DNA of 64,000 bases, from NCBI GenBank assembly GCA_036562185.1, contig DATCKN010000090.1:62001-126000 (forward strand), in the 5' to 3' direction. The notes under the pieces are model-generated. The model was given only the letters and a program-made list of their open reading frames with translations. It made no database searches and was not told the origin of the DNA. Below are positions 33,576-42,932 of the stretch, piece after piece (positions within the stretch are counted from its first letter, which is position 1; each line of letters opens with the position of its first letter). Made by a program: the position numbers and the translations under genes. This DNA is from Thermoclostridium sp036562185 (GTDB lineage Bacteria > Bacillota > Clostridia > DSM-8532).

Positions 33576-35409
33576 AACCATCCTTTAATAGTGTTTTATG
33601 CACTGTTACCACGCCGACACCACGGTTAATTATCTCGTATGGTCCGAAATAAGCCGGTACCACAATCATATCAAGGTAGTTCATTTCAAAGAACCTGCTT
33701 GGATTGGTGAGTGAACGCACCAATACTTTTTCACCGTCTACAAGTACTAACACATGGAAACGATCTGTTGTTTCATCAACAGCCCTTTCACTGAAAATAA
33801 TATTGCGAAGGCTGAAATATATCAAATCATGTTCACCCACAATAACTTCTTTAAAACCGTCACCTTCGCGTATAGTTCTGGGAGCCTGAACCAGATTGGG
33901 CATTACCCAGTCACGCCTTCTTTCACGGCGCAGAACCCGTTCACCATGATAAGTATGTATCGGGCGGAGTTTGCCTTCCAAATCTTTGCGCACGTAATCA
34001 TACATTTTATATGTATATGAACCAACAGTCAAGCTTCCTATTTCCAGCACAACCTGATTGCGTCCGGAAGCATGAATGGTTCCGGCCGGAATCAAAAATT
34101 GCATGCCTGGTTTTGACGGCTCTGAGTTGATGTAGTCGTCATGATTGAATTTTTCACCTGTTTTTTCTGAACGTTTTGCTTTTTCGATAAATTCATCTAT
34201 ATTGGCATCATTTTTAAAACCCAGATATGTTTTTGCCTGCTGGCTTGCCACAACAACATAGTAGCTTTCGTCCTGACGGCCGAGTTCATTGTTGTTTGAG
34301 CGAACATAATCAGCGTCGGGATGAACCTGAATTGACATATTTCCGCTTGAGTGGAAAGTATCATCATAATTGAAGCGGATAGGGAAATAGTTGTTGAACA
34401 CTTCTGCAACCTTTTCACCCATTAATTTGGGGCCAACGGTTTGTACAAAACTGTAAAACGGGAATTCAAGCTGCATGTCTCCAATATCAGCAACAATTGA
34501 AACTTCCAAAGGAATCAGATCAAATACCCATGCACAGTTTTTCATATCATCGGGTAAATTACGCAGGCGCTTAATATAGTAACCGCCCCAGACACCTTCC
34601 AGGTAAACGGGCCTGCATCTTAACGGATATGTAACCATTGTATTGAATAATTCTTTCAATGTTTCCAGGGGTAGCATCTGCATCTTGTTGAAATTGTTAC
34701 CCGTTATGTAAAAGTTTATCTCATTGCTTCTCAGAAGTTTCCCACGGAGACCGACTGATACTTCCAGATCCACATAATAGCTTCGTCTTAGCATCAGATT
34801 GATCGGCATTCTTTTGGTTGTGCCAAGGTTCCCGCATACGCCGTTGCGGATGTTCAGTACGGTTTGCTTTTGTGTTACATCGATAAAGAGCTTATAATCA
34901 TAATATTTGCGAAGCGCGTCAATTAAACTGCCGTTACCGTAAACAATCAGCACTCCGTTGCCTGAATCTGTAAAATCCTTTAAGACTTTTGACAGTTGCT
35001 CAATTTTGCCTGAATCCATTAATCCTTCATAGCCTTCATCAAAAAGCGAGCCAAACAGGAGAACAGGGTCGGTTTCCCGATCCTCCGGAAGGTATTTCAG
35101 AAGTTTTTTATCGAGAACATCACTGTCAAGATAAAGAGTATCAGAACTTATTGATTTGGCTTCAATATCCAATGCTTTGCATTTGCTTATTATAACTTCG
35201 GCAAACTTCCCCATGGGTGCACTGAGATATCCGTCAATACCAATGATAACTTTCCTTGAAGACTTTATCTTTTCTTCAATCAGTTTCATAAGCGTATTTG
35301 AGGATTCTTCAGGTCCACAGCAAATTGTTCTCCTTGACGGACTGTCAAAATTTATTCTGTTGATTGCGTTAGGATCATCATATGGATATGGATTAAACAT
35401 AAAACTCAT
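33559..35409 (-). CDS. Class I mannose-6-phosphate isomerase-like protein with extra N-terminal domain
   Basis: A 616-residue cytoplasmic protein. The C-terminal half (from about residue 260) is a class I phosphomannose isomerase/cupin fold: SIQVHPD supplies metal-binding His, and FLIPAGTIHASG and LEIGSLTVGSYTYKMYDYVR resemble the second cupin motif. The N-terminal 230 residues look like a P-loop kinase fold of the uridine-kinase type (RKVIIGIDGYLSAPMGKFAEVI), but the GKT/GKS sequence is degenerate, so nucleotide binding is doubtful. Ordinary ManA is about 320-400 residues. The combination, in an operon with a sugar isomerase and ROK kinase, suggests handling of an unusual hexose phosphate. 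The substrate is unknown. Confidence 0.75.
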   Translation of the reverse strand: MSFMFNPYPYDDPNAINRINFDSPSRRTICCGPEESSNTLMKLIEEKIKSSRKVIIGIDGYLSAPMGKFAEVIISKCKALDIEAKSISSDTLYLDSDVLDKKLLKYLPEDRETDPVLLFGSLFDEGYEGLMDSGKIEQLSKVLKDFTDSGNGVLIVYGNGSLIDALRKYYDYKLFIDVTQKQTVLNIRNGVCGNLGTTKRMPINLMLRRSYYVDLEVSVGLRGKLLRSNEINFYITGNNFNKMQMLPLETLKELFNTMVTYPLRCRPVYLEGVWGGYYIKRLRNLPDDMKNCAWVFDLIPLEVSIVADIGDMQLEFPFYSFVQTVGPKLMGEKVAEVFNNYFPIRFNYDDTFHSSGNMSIQVHPDADYVRSNNNELGRQDESYYVVVASQQAKTYLGFKNDANIDEFIEKAKRSEKTGEKFNHDDYINSEPSKPGMQFLIPAGTIHASGRNQVVLEIGSLTVGSYTYKMYDYVRKDLEGKLRPIHTYHGERVLRRERRRDWVMPNLVQAPRTIREGDGFKEVIVGEHDLIYFSLRNIIFSERAVDETTDRFHVLVLVDGEKVLVRSLTNPSRFFEMNYLDMIVVPAYFGPYEIINRGVGVVTVHKTLLKDGYENNV

Positions 35410-35422
35410 AAAATAACACCCC

Positions 35423-36850
35423 TTAAATTATTTGTAAATCAAAATCCATTATTTTTGCCAGATATGACAATTGATTAATATAATTTCCCTCCACAACTCC
35501 GTAATGTTGCGTAACACCAATTTGCAAAAGTTGTTTGAAGAAATTATGGATATCATTATTTACAGGACGGAAAAGCCCATGTGAATAAGAAGTAATAAAA
35601 TGCTCGGTCGGCAATGCTTCAATAAGTGAACAAACCATCTTAAACCTGCCGTTCGATTCAGATATGTGAAGCATCGTTTTAATGCCTTTTGATATTACAT
35701 GCCATGCAAAAGGTGCACCTGCATATTTATACGAAGTCTTGGCAAAACGAACGTCGCGGGCTATTTTAGTTATTCCGTTGGGATCTGTATAATCATTCGG
35801 CCCTGCATGACCACCGGCAAAATAATTTCCGTCAGCATTTATATAAAATGGTTCAATGAAGTTAACAGGTTTTCCTGAAAGAAGCTTTAGGATATAAACT
35901 GCTAAACCGGCACCAATGTCACCTTCAGGGACAACAATTATATCTTCGGTGCCAGGGCAGGGGAGGAAACCCGGCCGAAGCCCGACTTCAGTCAAAAGAA
36001 CGGTGTCTACATCGTTTAATACAATAACATTTACACCTGCTTTCCTTGCAATACTTTCAAGAGCAAGAGAAGCGCGTACTGATGCGTGAAACTTATCAGT
36101 ATCTACGTCGGGCATGATTTCATATTTTGAAGCTAACTCGTCACACACTTTTTTAACGGTGCTTTCTTCAATAGAGTCAATTTCTTTAACCAACGTGGAG
36201 ACCGACAGGAAATGAAGTTCAGGCCCTGCTTTCATAAACAGGTTATATGGATCAACATAGGTAGACCACATAACTTCATTATAAGAAGCAAGCAATCCAA
36301 ACCCGGAATTAAACAGTTTTCTTCTAAGGGCAGATGCTTTTGAGAAATCCCGTGCTTCTTTCATCACATGGTCTAAAGAACCAATTATCGTTTCCAACAT
36401 AGGGCGGCTGAACCTTTTTACCGAGCCTGAAGCTTCCAATGAACCCACAAGACCGCCGGAAGACAGGAATTCAACAAAATCAGTTTCTTCTTCGGTTGTG
36501 ATAAAATTAATTTTGTCATGGGTTATACATGCAAATAAGATTGGAACCGGAGGCATATCCCGTAAGAAACGTACCCATGCAAAGTCCTCCGCCCATGAAA
36601 GATATAGGGCGAAAATCATTTCTACATCTTGTTCCTTAAAAATTTGGATTGCCTTCAGCAAATCATCCCGTGTATATATTGTGCCAGGATATACAACCTG
36701 GCAAAAATCATTCAATTTGCTAATATACTTTTCAGCTTCTTTTATTTTACGGATTTCATATGATCCTTCGCCGGTGTCTGAACCAAGATTTCTGAACCTT
36801 GACGTAGCAATGAATAATACGCCTGTTTTTCCGCCTGTTATCTGTTTCAT
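35423..36850 (-). CDS. L-fucose/L-arabinose isomerase family protein
   Basis: A 475-residue aldose-ketose isomerase relative (COG2407 type). It begins with a Rossmann-like segment (TGVLFIATSRFR) and shows, in the C-terminal catalytic domain, NVIVLNDVDTVLLTEVG, the acidic EGDIGAGLAVY and later GGHAGPNDY, at places where this family has its metal-binding Glu/Asp/His. The size is right for the family. It is first in the leftward operon and starts 14 bp upstream of the isomerase-like gene that follows it. A deoxy-hexose or pentose from the imported glycan is the likely substrate; which one cannot be told. Confidence 0.78.
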   Translation of the reverse strand: MKQITGGKTGVLFIATSRFRNLGSDTGEGSYEIRKIKEAEKYISKLNDFCQVVYPGTIYTRDDLLKAIQIFKEQDVEMIFALYLSWAEDFAWVRFLRDMPPVPILFACITHDKINFITTEEETDFVEFLSSGGLVGSLEASGSVKRFSRPMLETIIGSLDHVMKEARDFSKASALRRKLFNSGFGLLASYNEVMWSTYVDPYNLFMKAGPELHFLSVSTLVKEIDSIEESTVKKVCDELASKYEIMPDVDTDKFHASVRASLALESIARKAGVNVIVLNDVDTVLLTEVGLRPGFLPCPGTEDIIVVPEGDIGAGLAVYILKLLSGKPVNFIEPFYINADGNYFAGGHAGPNDYTDPNGITKIARDVRFAKTSYKYAGAPFAWHVISKGIKTMLHISESNGRFKMVCSLIEALPTEHFITSYSHGLFRPVNNDIHNFFKQLLQIGVTQHYGVVEGNYINQLSYLAKIMDFDLQII

Positions 36851-36896
36851 GTGATTTAAACCTCACTATTCCGAAATCTTATTTTTTCTATATATG

Positions 36897-36926
36897 ATTA
36901 TATAAATATTTGAACATAATTGTCAA
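36897..36926 (-). promoter_or_regulatory. Sigma-A promoter for the leftward sugar operon
   Basis: On the reverse strand TTGACA (36926-36921) and TATAAT (36902-36897), both perfect, are 18 bp apart, about 47 bp before the isomerase start. The -35 touches the AATGAAA-AG-TTTCATT dyad. The divergent region 36851-37170 is very A/T rich and holds no gene. Confidence 0.75.
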
Positions 36927-36940
36927 TGAAAAGTTTCATT
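36925..36940. promoter_or_regulatory. Candidate RpiR operator in the divergent region
   Basis: AATGAAA-AG-TTTCATT is a perfect 7-bp dyad with a 2-bp centre, placed directly at the -35 of the leftward promoter. A bound repressor here would block RNA polymerase. The neighbouring RpiR-type protein is the obvious candidate, by proximity only. Confidence 0.5.
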
Positions 36941-37105
36941 TTTGATAATTTTTTTAATATAATAGATTTCTCTAAATAAAATTTATCTACATATAATATT
37001 AATAAAAAAATCCTAAAACCGTATTAAACAGATATTTTAAAAGTAAGTTGAATTTTATTTTGTAAAAAATGTGTCAAAATTTCCTTTGAATTTTGAATAT
37101 TTTTA

Positions 37106-37134
37106 TTGCAAAATATACATGGCTGTGTTATGAT
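37106..37134 (+). promoter_or_regulatory. Sigma-A promoter for the ABC transporter operon
   Basis: TTGCAA (37106-37111) and TATGAT (37129-37134), 17 bp apart, 37 bp before the first permease gene. Each hexamer has one or two mismatches. It is divergent from the promoter at 36897-36926. Confidence 0.65.
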
Positions 37135-37170
37135 CTAAAATGAGCAAAGTTAATATTGGGAGGATGAACA

Positions 37171-38133
37171 ATGTCATCATTTAGTAGTCAAAAAAGTAAA
37201 ACGCAATTCAGCGAAAAACTCCAGAATTTTCTTTCTTACATACGTAAAGATTTTTACTTGTATTTAATGATACTCCCAGGCCTTATATATATAATTATCT
37301 TTAAGTATCTGCCGATTTATGGAGTATCTATCGCCTTTAAAGATTACAAGGTAACTCAAAGCATTCTTGATGCGCAATGGGTCGGATTTGATAATTTTGT
37401 GAATCTGTTTTCCCGCGCGAACTTTATCAGAGCGTTAAAGAACAACATTATTATCAGCGTTGCAAAATTGGTTTTCGGTTTTCCTTTCCCTATTATCTTA
37501 TCCCTTCTTATTAATGAAATAAGAAAAGCCAAACTCAAAAAACTTGTGCAAACTGCAGTTATTCTTCCGAATTTCGTTTCATGGGTAGTCATATCAGGTT
37601 TGCTATACGCTTTGTTTTCACCAAACAGCGGTGCTATAAAAGGAATAATGCGTGCTTTAGGATATCAGGGAGTAATTCCTAATTTGCTGACAGACAAAAG
37701 CAAGTTCCGAAGCCTTATAGTTATAAGCCATATTTGGAAAGGTGCAGGAATGGGTACTATTGTATATCTTGCTTCAATTGCAGGAATAAATCCTGAGCTA
37801 TACGAAGCCGCCAGAATTGACGGTGCAGGAAGATGGAGACAGATGTGGCATATTACTCTTGCTTCCCTGAGGCCTACCATCGTAGTACTGTTGATTTTCA
37901 GAGTTGGCGAAATGATGCATGCAGGCTTCAATCAGATATATGCGATGAAAAATGACATTGTAATATCGGTTGCAGATATCATTGATACATATGTATACAC
38001 CCTGGGGTTGGAGCAGCGGAAGTTTTCCCTTGCTACGGCAGCCGGGTTGTTCCAGTCGGTAATTGGGCTGGTATTGGTTTTGACTACGAATTATCTTGCT
38101 AAAAAAATAGATTCGGATTCGGGAATTATGTAA
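37171..38133 (+). CDS. CUT1 sugar ABC transporter permease (LplB-like)
   Basis: A 320-residue inner-membrane permease with six hydrophobic segments after a polar N-terminus. The EAA loop that docks on the ATPase is plain (EAARIDGAGRWRQMWHITLASL). The N-terminal part (YLMILPGLIYIIIFKYLPIYGVSIAF) is typical of LplB/YtcP-type oligosaccharide importers. The ATG has GGGAGG 7 nt upstream. First gene of the rightward operon. No ATPase gene is present; such importers usually share a distant MsmX-type ATPase. Confidence 0.93.
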   Translation: MSSFSSQKSKTQFSEKLQNFLSYIRKDFYLYLMILPGLIYIIIFKYLPIYGVSIAFKDYKVTQSILDAQWVGFDNFVNLFSRANFIRALKNNIIISVAKLVFGFPFPIILSLLINEIRKAKLKKLVQTAVILPNFVSWVVISGLLYALFSPNSGAIKGIMRALGYQGVIPNLLTDKSKFRSLIVISHIWKGAGMGTIVYLASIAGINPELYEAARIDGAGRWRQMWHITLASLRPTIVVLLIFRVGEMMHAGFNQIYAMKNDIVISVADIIDTYVYTLGLEQRKFSLATAAGLFQSVIGLVLVLTTNYLAKKIDSDSGIM

Positions 38134-38150
38134 CATTGGGGGTATGGACT

Positions 38151-39047
38151 ATGTCTAAGAAAAGAAAATTAAAGCGGACACCAGGAGATATTATTGCAGA
38201 TGTTTTCATAGGTCTTTTTTTGGGGTTGTTTGTTTTTTCAGCAATTTATCCATTCTGGCATGTACTTATGTATTCAATCAGTGATTCTCAGGCAGCAATG
38301 AGCGGAGGTTTATTCTTTTACCCGAGGAATTTTTCACTGCTCGCATATAAAATGCTTTTCAGGACAAAAATGATTTTTACTGCATATAAGAATACGGTGC
38401 TCAAGACTCTTGTCGGTACGTCAATAAGCGTTGTTTTGACTGCATTAACGGCTTATCCGCTTTCACTTGAGAGGTTTAAGGGACGCAATTTTATATCAAT
38501 GATGATATTCCTTACAATGCTTTTCAGCGGTGGTATAATTCCGACATTCCTGGTCGTAAAATCCCTTGGCTTGCTTGATACCTTCTGGGCATATGTCATT
38601 CCGAATGCAATGAGTGCCTATAATATGTTTATCCTGAGAAACTATTTCCAGTCAATACCGCGCTCATTGGAAGAATCTGCGCTTATAGACGGTGCGAATC
38701 CTTTTGTAACCCTTACAAAAATTATTATACCTGTATCGTTGCCTTCTATAGCAGCAATAACAATGTTTTATGGAGTCAGCAACTGGAATTCATATATGGA
38801 TGGAGTACTCTATGTAAACGATTCAAAACTTCAGCTTTTGCAGGTTTATTTGCTTAAACTGATTAATTCAACAGGAGCAAAGGGAGCTTTAGGCGAAGCA
38901 AGTGATATAGGTGAAGCTTCAAAGATAACCGAAGAAACCATGAAGATGGTTACAATATCAGTGTCAATAATTCCGGTTTTGATCGTTTATCCGTTCCTAC
39001 AGAAATACTATGTTAAAGGTGTAATGGTAGGATCGGTTAAAGGATAA
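38151..39047 (+). CDS. CUT1 sugar ABC transporter permease (YtcP-like)
   Basis: A 298-residue second permease, with six membrane segments and the EAA loop EESALIDGANPFVTLTKIIIP. It pairs with the preceding permease to form the channel. ATG 38151 is preferred: GGGGG lies 8 nt upstream, and the product begins MSKKRKLKRTPGD, a basic cytoplasmic start; the TTG at 38136 lies in the ribosome binding site. 17 bp separate it from the first permease. Confidence 0.93.
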   Translation: MSKKRKLKRTPGDIIADVFIGLFLGLFVFSAIYPFWHVLMYSISDSQAAMSGGLFFYPRNFSLLAYKMLFRTKMIFTAYKNTVLKTLVGTSISVVLTALTAYPLSLERFKGRNFISMMIFLTMLFSGGIIPTFLVVKSLGLLDTFWAYVIPNAMSAYNMFILRNYFQSIPRSLEESALIDGANPFVTLTKIIIPVSLPSIAAITMFYGVSNWNSYMDGVLYVNDSKLQLLQVYLLKLINSTGAKGALGEASDIGEASKITEETMKMVTISVSIIPVLIVYPFLQKYYVKGVMVGSVKG

Positions 39048-39071
39048 ATAAATATTTAGGAGGTAGTTGAT

Positions 39072-40640
39072 ATGAAAAAAAGAATTTCAAAAATTCTTAG
39101 TATTGCTGTAGCTGCGATCATGATTTTGTCGCTGGCTGCCTGCTCTAAAGCCGGCACCAACCAGCAGCCTACAGCCAATCCTGAACCAACAAAATCATCA
39201 TCGGGAAGTACAAAACCTACAGAAGGACCAACACAAAAAGAACCATCAACCATTAGTGTACTTATGACCGGGGATAATACTCCTGCACCAGACAACATTG
39301 TTCTTAAGGAACTATCCAAACGTACAAATGTAAATGTTGATATGATCTATATAAGTAAAAACGATCTCGCAACAAAAATCAGCGTAATGACAGCATCCGA
39401 TACTCTTCCTGATGTTTTCCCACTGTCAGGCAGTGAAGCAATTGAATACAGGGATGCAGGTTTGATTGCGAATGTGGAGGATTTGCTCAAAGAGTACGGC
39501 CCCAACATTCTGGCAAACTTGGGTGACAGCCTGAAGAAGGCAGCTGCAAATAAGGACGGCATATATCTCATCCTGGATGCCAAGCTTCCATATTGCATGC
39601 AGTTAAACATGCGTACCGACTGGCTTAAGAATCTGGGAATGGAATTGCCAACCGATCTCGACAGCTTGTATGAAGTATACTATGCATTTACATATAACGA
39701 TCCTGATAAGGACGGAAAAGATGATACCTTCGGTCTTGCAGTAGGTGCTGATCCGGGCGGGTTCGCAACGGTTTTCGGTGCATATGGAATACCTGTTGCA
39801 AGAAATTCGGTAAAAAATATATTACTTGACGATAAAATTACCATAGGTCAAAAACACCCTCATTATCTTGAAGCTATCGAGTATATCAGAAAGTTGATAA
39901 AAGACGGACTTGTTGAACCGGACTGGGGGACAATTCCGAACATGGACATGTTCTCTAAGCTTTGGAACGGTATTGCCGGCGCTATTGAATGGGAATGCGT
40001 AGGACCTACAAACAACTGGATGCCAAGCCGTTACGTTGAAGATCCTGTTCCTACATTTGATTTCCCTGTAATAGTCGGACCATATGGTGATAAAGGTACT
40101 GCAGCAGCATACTTCTCATATTCAACCGGATATGTTTTCAACGCCAAGTGCAAAGATCTTGCTTCAGCTATCAGACTTTGCGACTACTGTATGACAGAAG
40201 AAGGTAATGAATTGCTGTATCTTGGTATAGAAAACGTTATGTACAAATGGATTAACAAGGAAGAAGGTACGTTTGAATACCTTGGTGAATATAAAGATAC
40301 AGCCGTTCATCGTGCAGCAGGCGGTTACTGTTATGCAACATTCTTCGCACCGACAAACAGAACAGAGGAACGCATTCTGAATAAGCAGACCAGAGAAGGT
40401 GTTGCCAAGGCAAGAGCATTGGGTATTGACTATCCTGTTATTATACAGCCTTTACAGACAAGAATTGATTATGGTTCAGATATGGACAGTATTTTGCAGG
40501 AAATGTATGTAAACCTGTTAGTTACAGAAGAAGATGTAAAAACGGTATACGACAGATATATTGCTGAATGGGAAAAAGCCGGCGGCTTAGAGTGGGAAAA
40601 GGAAGCCACCGAGCAATATTGGCGTGAACAGGGAAGGTAA
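39072..40640 (+). CDS. Extracellular solute-binding lipoprotein of the sugar ABC transporter
   Basis: A 522-residue binding protein. A lipoprotein signal (LSIAVAAIMILSLAAC) is followed by a Thr/Pro/Ser-rich tether of about 35 residues and a family 1-type binding domain with the usual length for LplA-type proteins (about 500). It captures oligosaccharides at the cell surface for the two permeases. AGGAGGT lies 7 nt before the ATG. It is followed by a hairpin (40721-40749) that may set higher expression of this gene than of the glycosidase downstream. Confidence 0.93.
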   Translation: MKKRISKILSIAVAAIMILSLAACSKAGTNQQPTANPEPTKSSSGSTKPTEGPTQKEPSTISVLMTGDNTPAPDNIVLKELSKRTNVNVDMIYISKNDLATKISVMTASDTLPDVFPLSGSEAIEYRDAGLIANVEDLLKEYGPNILANLGDSLKKAAANKDGIYLILDAKLPYCMQLNMRTDWLKNLGMELPTDLDSLYEVYYAFTYNDPDKDGKDDTFGLAVGADPGGFATVFGAYGIPVARNSVKNILLDDKITIGQKHPHYLEAIEYIRKLIKDGLVEPDWGTIPNMDMFSKLWNGIAGAIEWECVGPTNNWMPSRYVEDPVPTFDFPVIVGPYGDKGTAAAYFSYSTGYVFNAKCKDLASAIRLCDYCMTEEGNELLYLGIENVMYKWINKEEGTFEYLGEYKDTAVHRAAGGYCYATFFAPTNRTEERILNKQTREGVAKARALGIDYPVIIQPLQTRIDYGSDMDSILQEMYVNLLVTEEDVKTVYDRYIAEWEKAGGLEWEKEATEQYWREQGR

Positions 40641-40720
40641 GGTTTAACATATATTTTTAATATTCCTGTGCTCCTGTAAAAAGCATATGTAAACAGAAGA
40701 AAAAAAGATCGGATTTTAAA

Positions 40721-40749
40721 ATATGGCGAGAATTATTTTCTCGCCATAT
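40721..40749 (+). other. Intercistronic hairpin between binding-protein gene and glycosidase
   Basis: ATATGGCGAGAA (40721-40732) pairs perfectly with TTCTCGCCATAT (40738-40749) over the loop TTATT. There is no T-tract, so it is better read as an mRNA-protecting or partial-termination hairpin than a full terminator. It ends 22 bp before the next start codon. Confidence 0.7.
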
Positions 40750-40771
40750 ATTGGGATATGGAGGTATTTTA

Positions 40772-42850
40772 ATGAAATTCAGCGAGGAAAAAATCAACCT
40801 GTCAGAATTGGAGATTCTAAAAGGCAGAAAGCAAATATCAAATGGGCACATGGTACTGACGCCTGATGAAGAAGGATTTATCCGGGTGAAATTAAGCGGT
40901 GAAAAGGCAAAAATGTGTGGCCTGGAATGGACCGAAGAAAAATATTTAGTCATAGATATGCTTGCTGACATGGATGCCATGGCTTCAGTGGATGTTATGT
41001 TTTACAGTAATAACAGCAACGAGCCCGAAAGGATCCTTATCAACTACCGCATGATACCTACAAAAAGGGTAAAGATGGTTGTCAAACTGGATGAACTTAA
41101 ATCAAGACGATATTTCCTTCCTACATTGCCGGGAATGTTAAAAGGGCATGTAAAAGGCATGCCGACAGACATATCCGAAATAAGCAGGATTGAGGTACTG
41201 TTCCATCCGGGCTACAGTAATGAATTCAAAAGCCTCACAATATACGGGATGTATTTAACCGAAACACTGCCCGATATGACTGTAATTGGCGAACCGATGG
41301 TTGATGAAATGGGACAGTGGATTCAAAAAGAATGGAATACCAAAACCCACTCAGTGGCTGAAATGATTGCATACCTGAAAAAAGAATATGAAAGAGCCCA
41401 GACAGATAACAGTTATCCTGACGGATGGAGCAGGTACGGCGGATACACCGGCATTAAATTTGATGCCACAGGTTATTTTCATACCCATTACGACGGAAAA
41501 CGATGGTGGCTGGTTGATCCTGACGGCTATGCTTTCTTCAGCAACGGTGTCTGTTATGGGGCACGTATGGGAGTTTACGGGTTTGTTGATAACATGGAAA
41601 GTTTATTTTCATGGTTACCCGACATAAACGATCCTGAATACAGCGAATGCTGGACTACAGCAGATAAGATACCTGAGTATGCAAAACGAAACGGTGTGGA
41701 ATCGGGTAAAAACAGGTATTTGTTTAATTTTGCCCGTGCTAATATGATCCGGGCATTTGGCAAAGAAAACTGGAAAAAAGCATGGATGAAAATAAACGGA
41801 GCCAGACTTAAACGATGGGGATTTAACACTATCGGAGTAGGAGTAAACACTTATGTTGATGAAAATGTCATAGAATATCTGGAAGAAGTAAAAATTCCGT
41901 TTGTGATAACCTTAAAGAACTTTCCTCTCACAACTCACATGGTTTTCAGGGATTTCCCCGATGTGTTTTCTGATGAATATTCAAAAAATTCTGAAGAATA
42001 TGCAAAACAGTTATTACCGTTTGTGGGCAACCCGTATATGATAGGTTATTTTGTTAACAACGAGCCCGAATGGAGATTCCAGCAGGTAAACCTTGCAGAA
42101 CGGGTTTTTGCGCATAAAGAGAAACTGGCCAGCAAGAATGCGCTTATTTCCATACTGAAGGGAAAATATCAAAATATAGAAGCGCTTAACTCGGCATGGA
42201 ACACAGCATTTACTTCTTTTGACGACCTGTATACCCCTGCGGAAAAAATGGATTTATATTCTGAGCAGGCATTAAGAGATATGGAAGAACTGCATGCTGT
42301 GCTGATTGAAAAATATACATCGGTTCTGAAAGATGCGCTCTATAAAGTGGATCCCGATCATATGAACCTGGGAATGCGCTATAACCGTTTCAATAAAGAC
42401 GATTTGGCAGGTTATGATAACTTTGATATATTTTCATTCAACAGGTATAGTCCATCATGTGTAAATGATTTGGATGAAGCATCGTCGGTAGTCAATATAC
42501 CCATTATTATCGGCGAATGGCATATTGGAGGGGGAGATAAAGGCCTTTTGGCACATGGATTGCTTTCCTCACCGACACAGGAGGAAAGAGGCAAGGCATG
42601 TGAGTTTTATATGCAGGGCGCAATGGTTCATCCAAACTGTGTAGGCCTTCATTATTTTGAAATGAATGATCAGCCGTTGCTTGGCCGGTTTGACGGTGAG
42701 TGTATGCAGCATGGAATTATTGATGTATGTAACAGGGAATACGAGGAATTGGTGAACCATTTTATTAATACCAACCACCGGCTATATGATTTTGTACTTG
42801 GAAAAATAGAACCAACAAAAGTACAGGGGATTATACGAAGACCAAGGTAA
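40772..42850 (+). CDS. GH50/agarase-like clan GH-A glycoside hydrolase
   Basis: A 692-residue hydrolase without signal peptide, so probably cytoplasmic. After an N-terminal beta-sandwich comes the TIM barrel, introduced by GKRWWLVDPDGYAFFSNGV, a stretch typical of GH50 beta-agarase-like proteins. Candidate acid/base is the first Glu of VNNEPEW (E431) and candidate nucleophile the Glu of IIIGEWHIG (E582), fitting clan GH-A. The family assignment is from recall and moderate; GH42- or GH86-like relatives are alternatives. The substrate is likely a beta-linked galactan-type or other hexose polymer fragment brought in by the ABC transporter. ATG 40772 has GGAGG 7 nt upstream. Confidence 0.65.
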   Translation: MKFSEEKINLSELEILKGRKQISNGHMVLTPDEEGFIRVKLSGEKAKMCGLEWTEEKYLVIDMLADMDAMASVDVMFYSNNSNEPERILINYRMIPTKRVKMVVKLDELKSRRYFLPTLPGMLKGHVKGMPTDISEISRIEVLFHPGYSNEFKSLTIYGMYLTETLPDMTVIGEPMVDEMGQWIQKEWNTKTHSVAEMIAYLKKEYERAQTDNSYPDGWSRYGGYTGIKFDATGYFHTHYDGKRWWLVDPDGYAFFSNGVCYGARMGVYGFVDNMESLFSWLPDINDPEYSECWTTADKIPEYAKRNGVESGKNRYLFNFARANMIRAFGKENWKKAWMKINGARLKRWGFNTIGVGVNTYVDENVIEYLEEVKIPFVITLKNFPLTTHMVFRDFPDVFSDEYSKNSEEYAKQLLPFVGNPYMIGYFVNNEPEWRFQQVNLAERVFAHKEKLASKNALISILKGKYQNIEALNSAWNTAFTSFDDLYTPAEKMDLYSEQALRDMEELHAVLIEKYTSVLKDALYKVDPDHMNLGMRYNRFNKDDLAGYDNFDIFSFNRYSPSCVNDLDEASSVVNIPIIIGEWHIGGGDKGLLAHGLLSSPTQEERGKACEFYMQGAMVHPNCVGLHYFEMNDQPLLGRFDGECMQHGIIDVCNREYEELVNHFINTNHRLYDFVLGKIEPTKVQGIIRRPR

Positions 42851-42932
42851 TAGCATACAGTAAAAACATGGGAATATGACAGCAGATACTTTATTTATGC
42901 TCACCTTGGAGTAACAGATAGGAGGTAAAATT

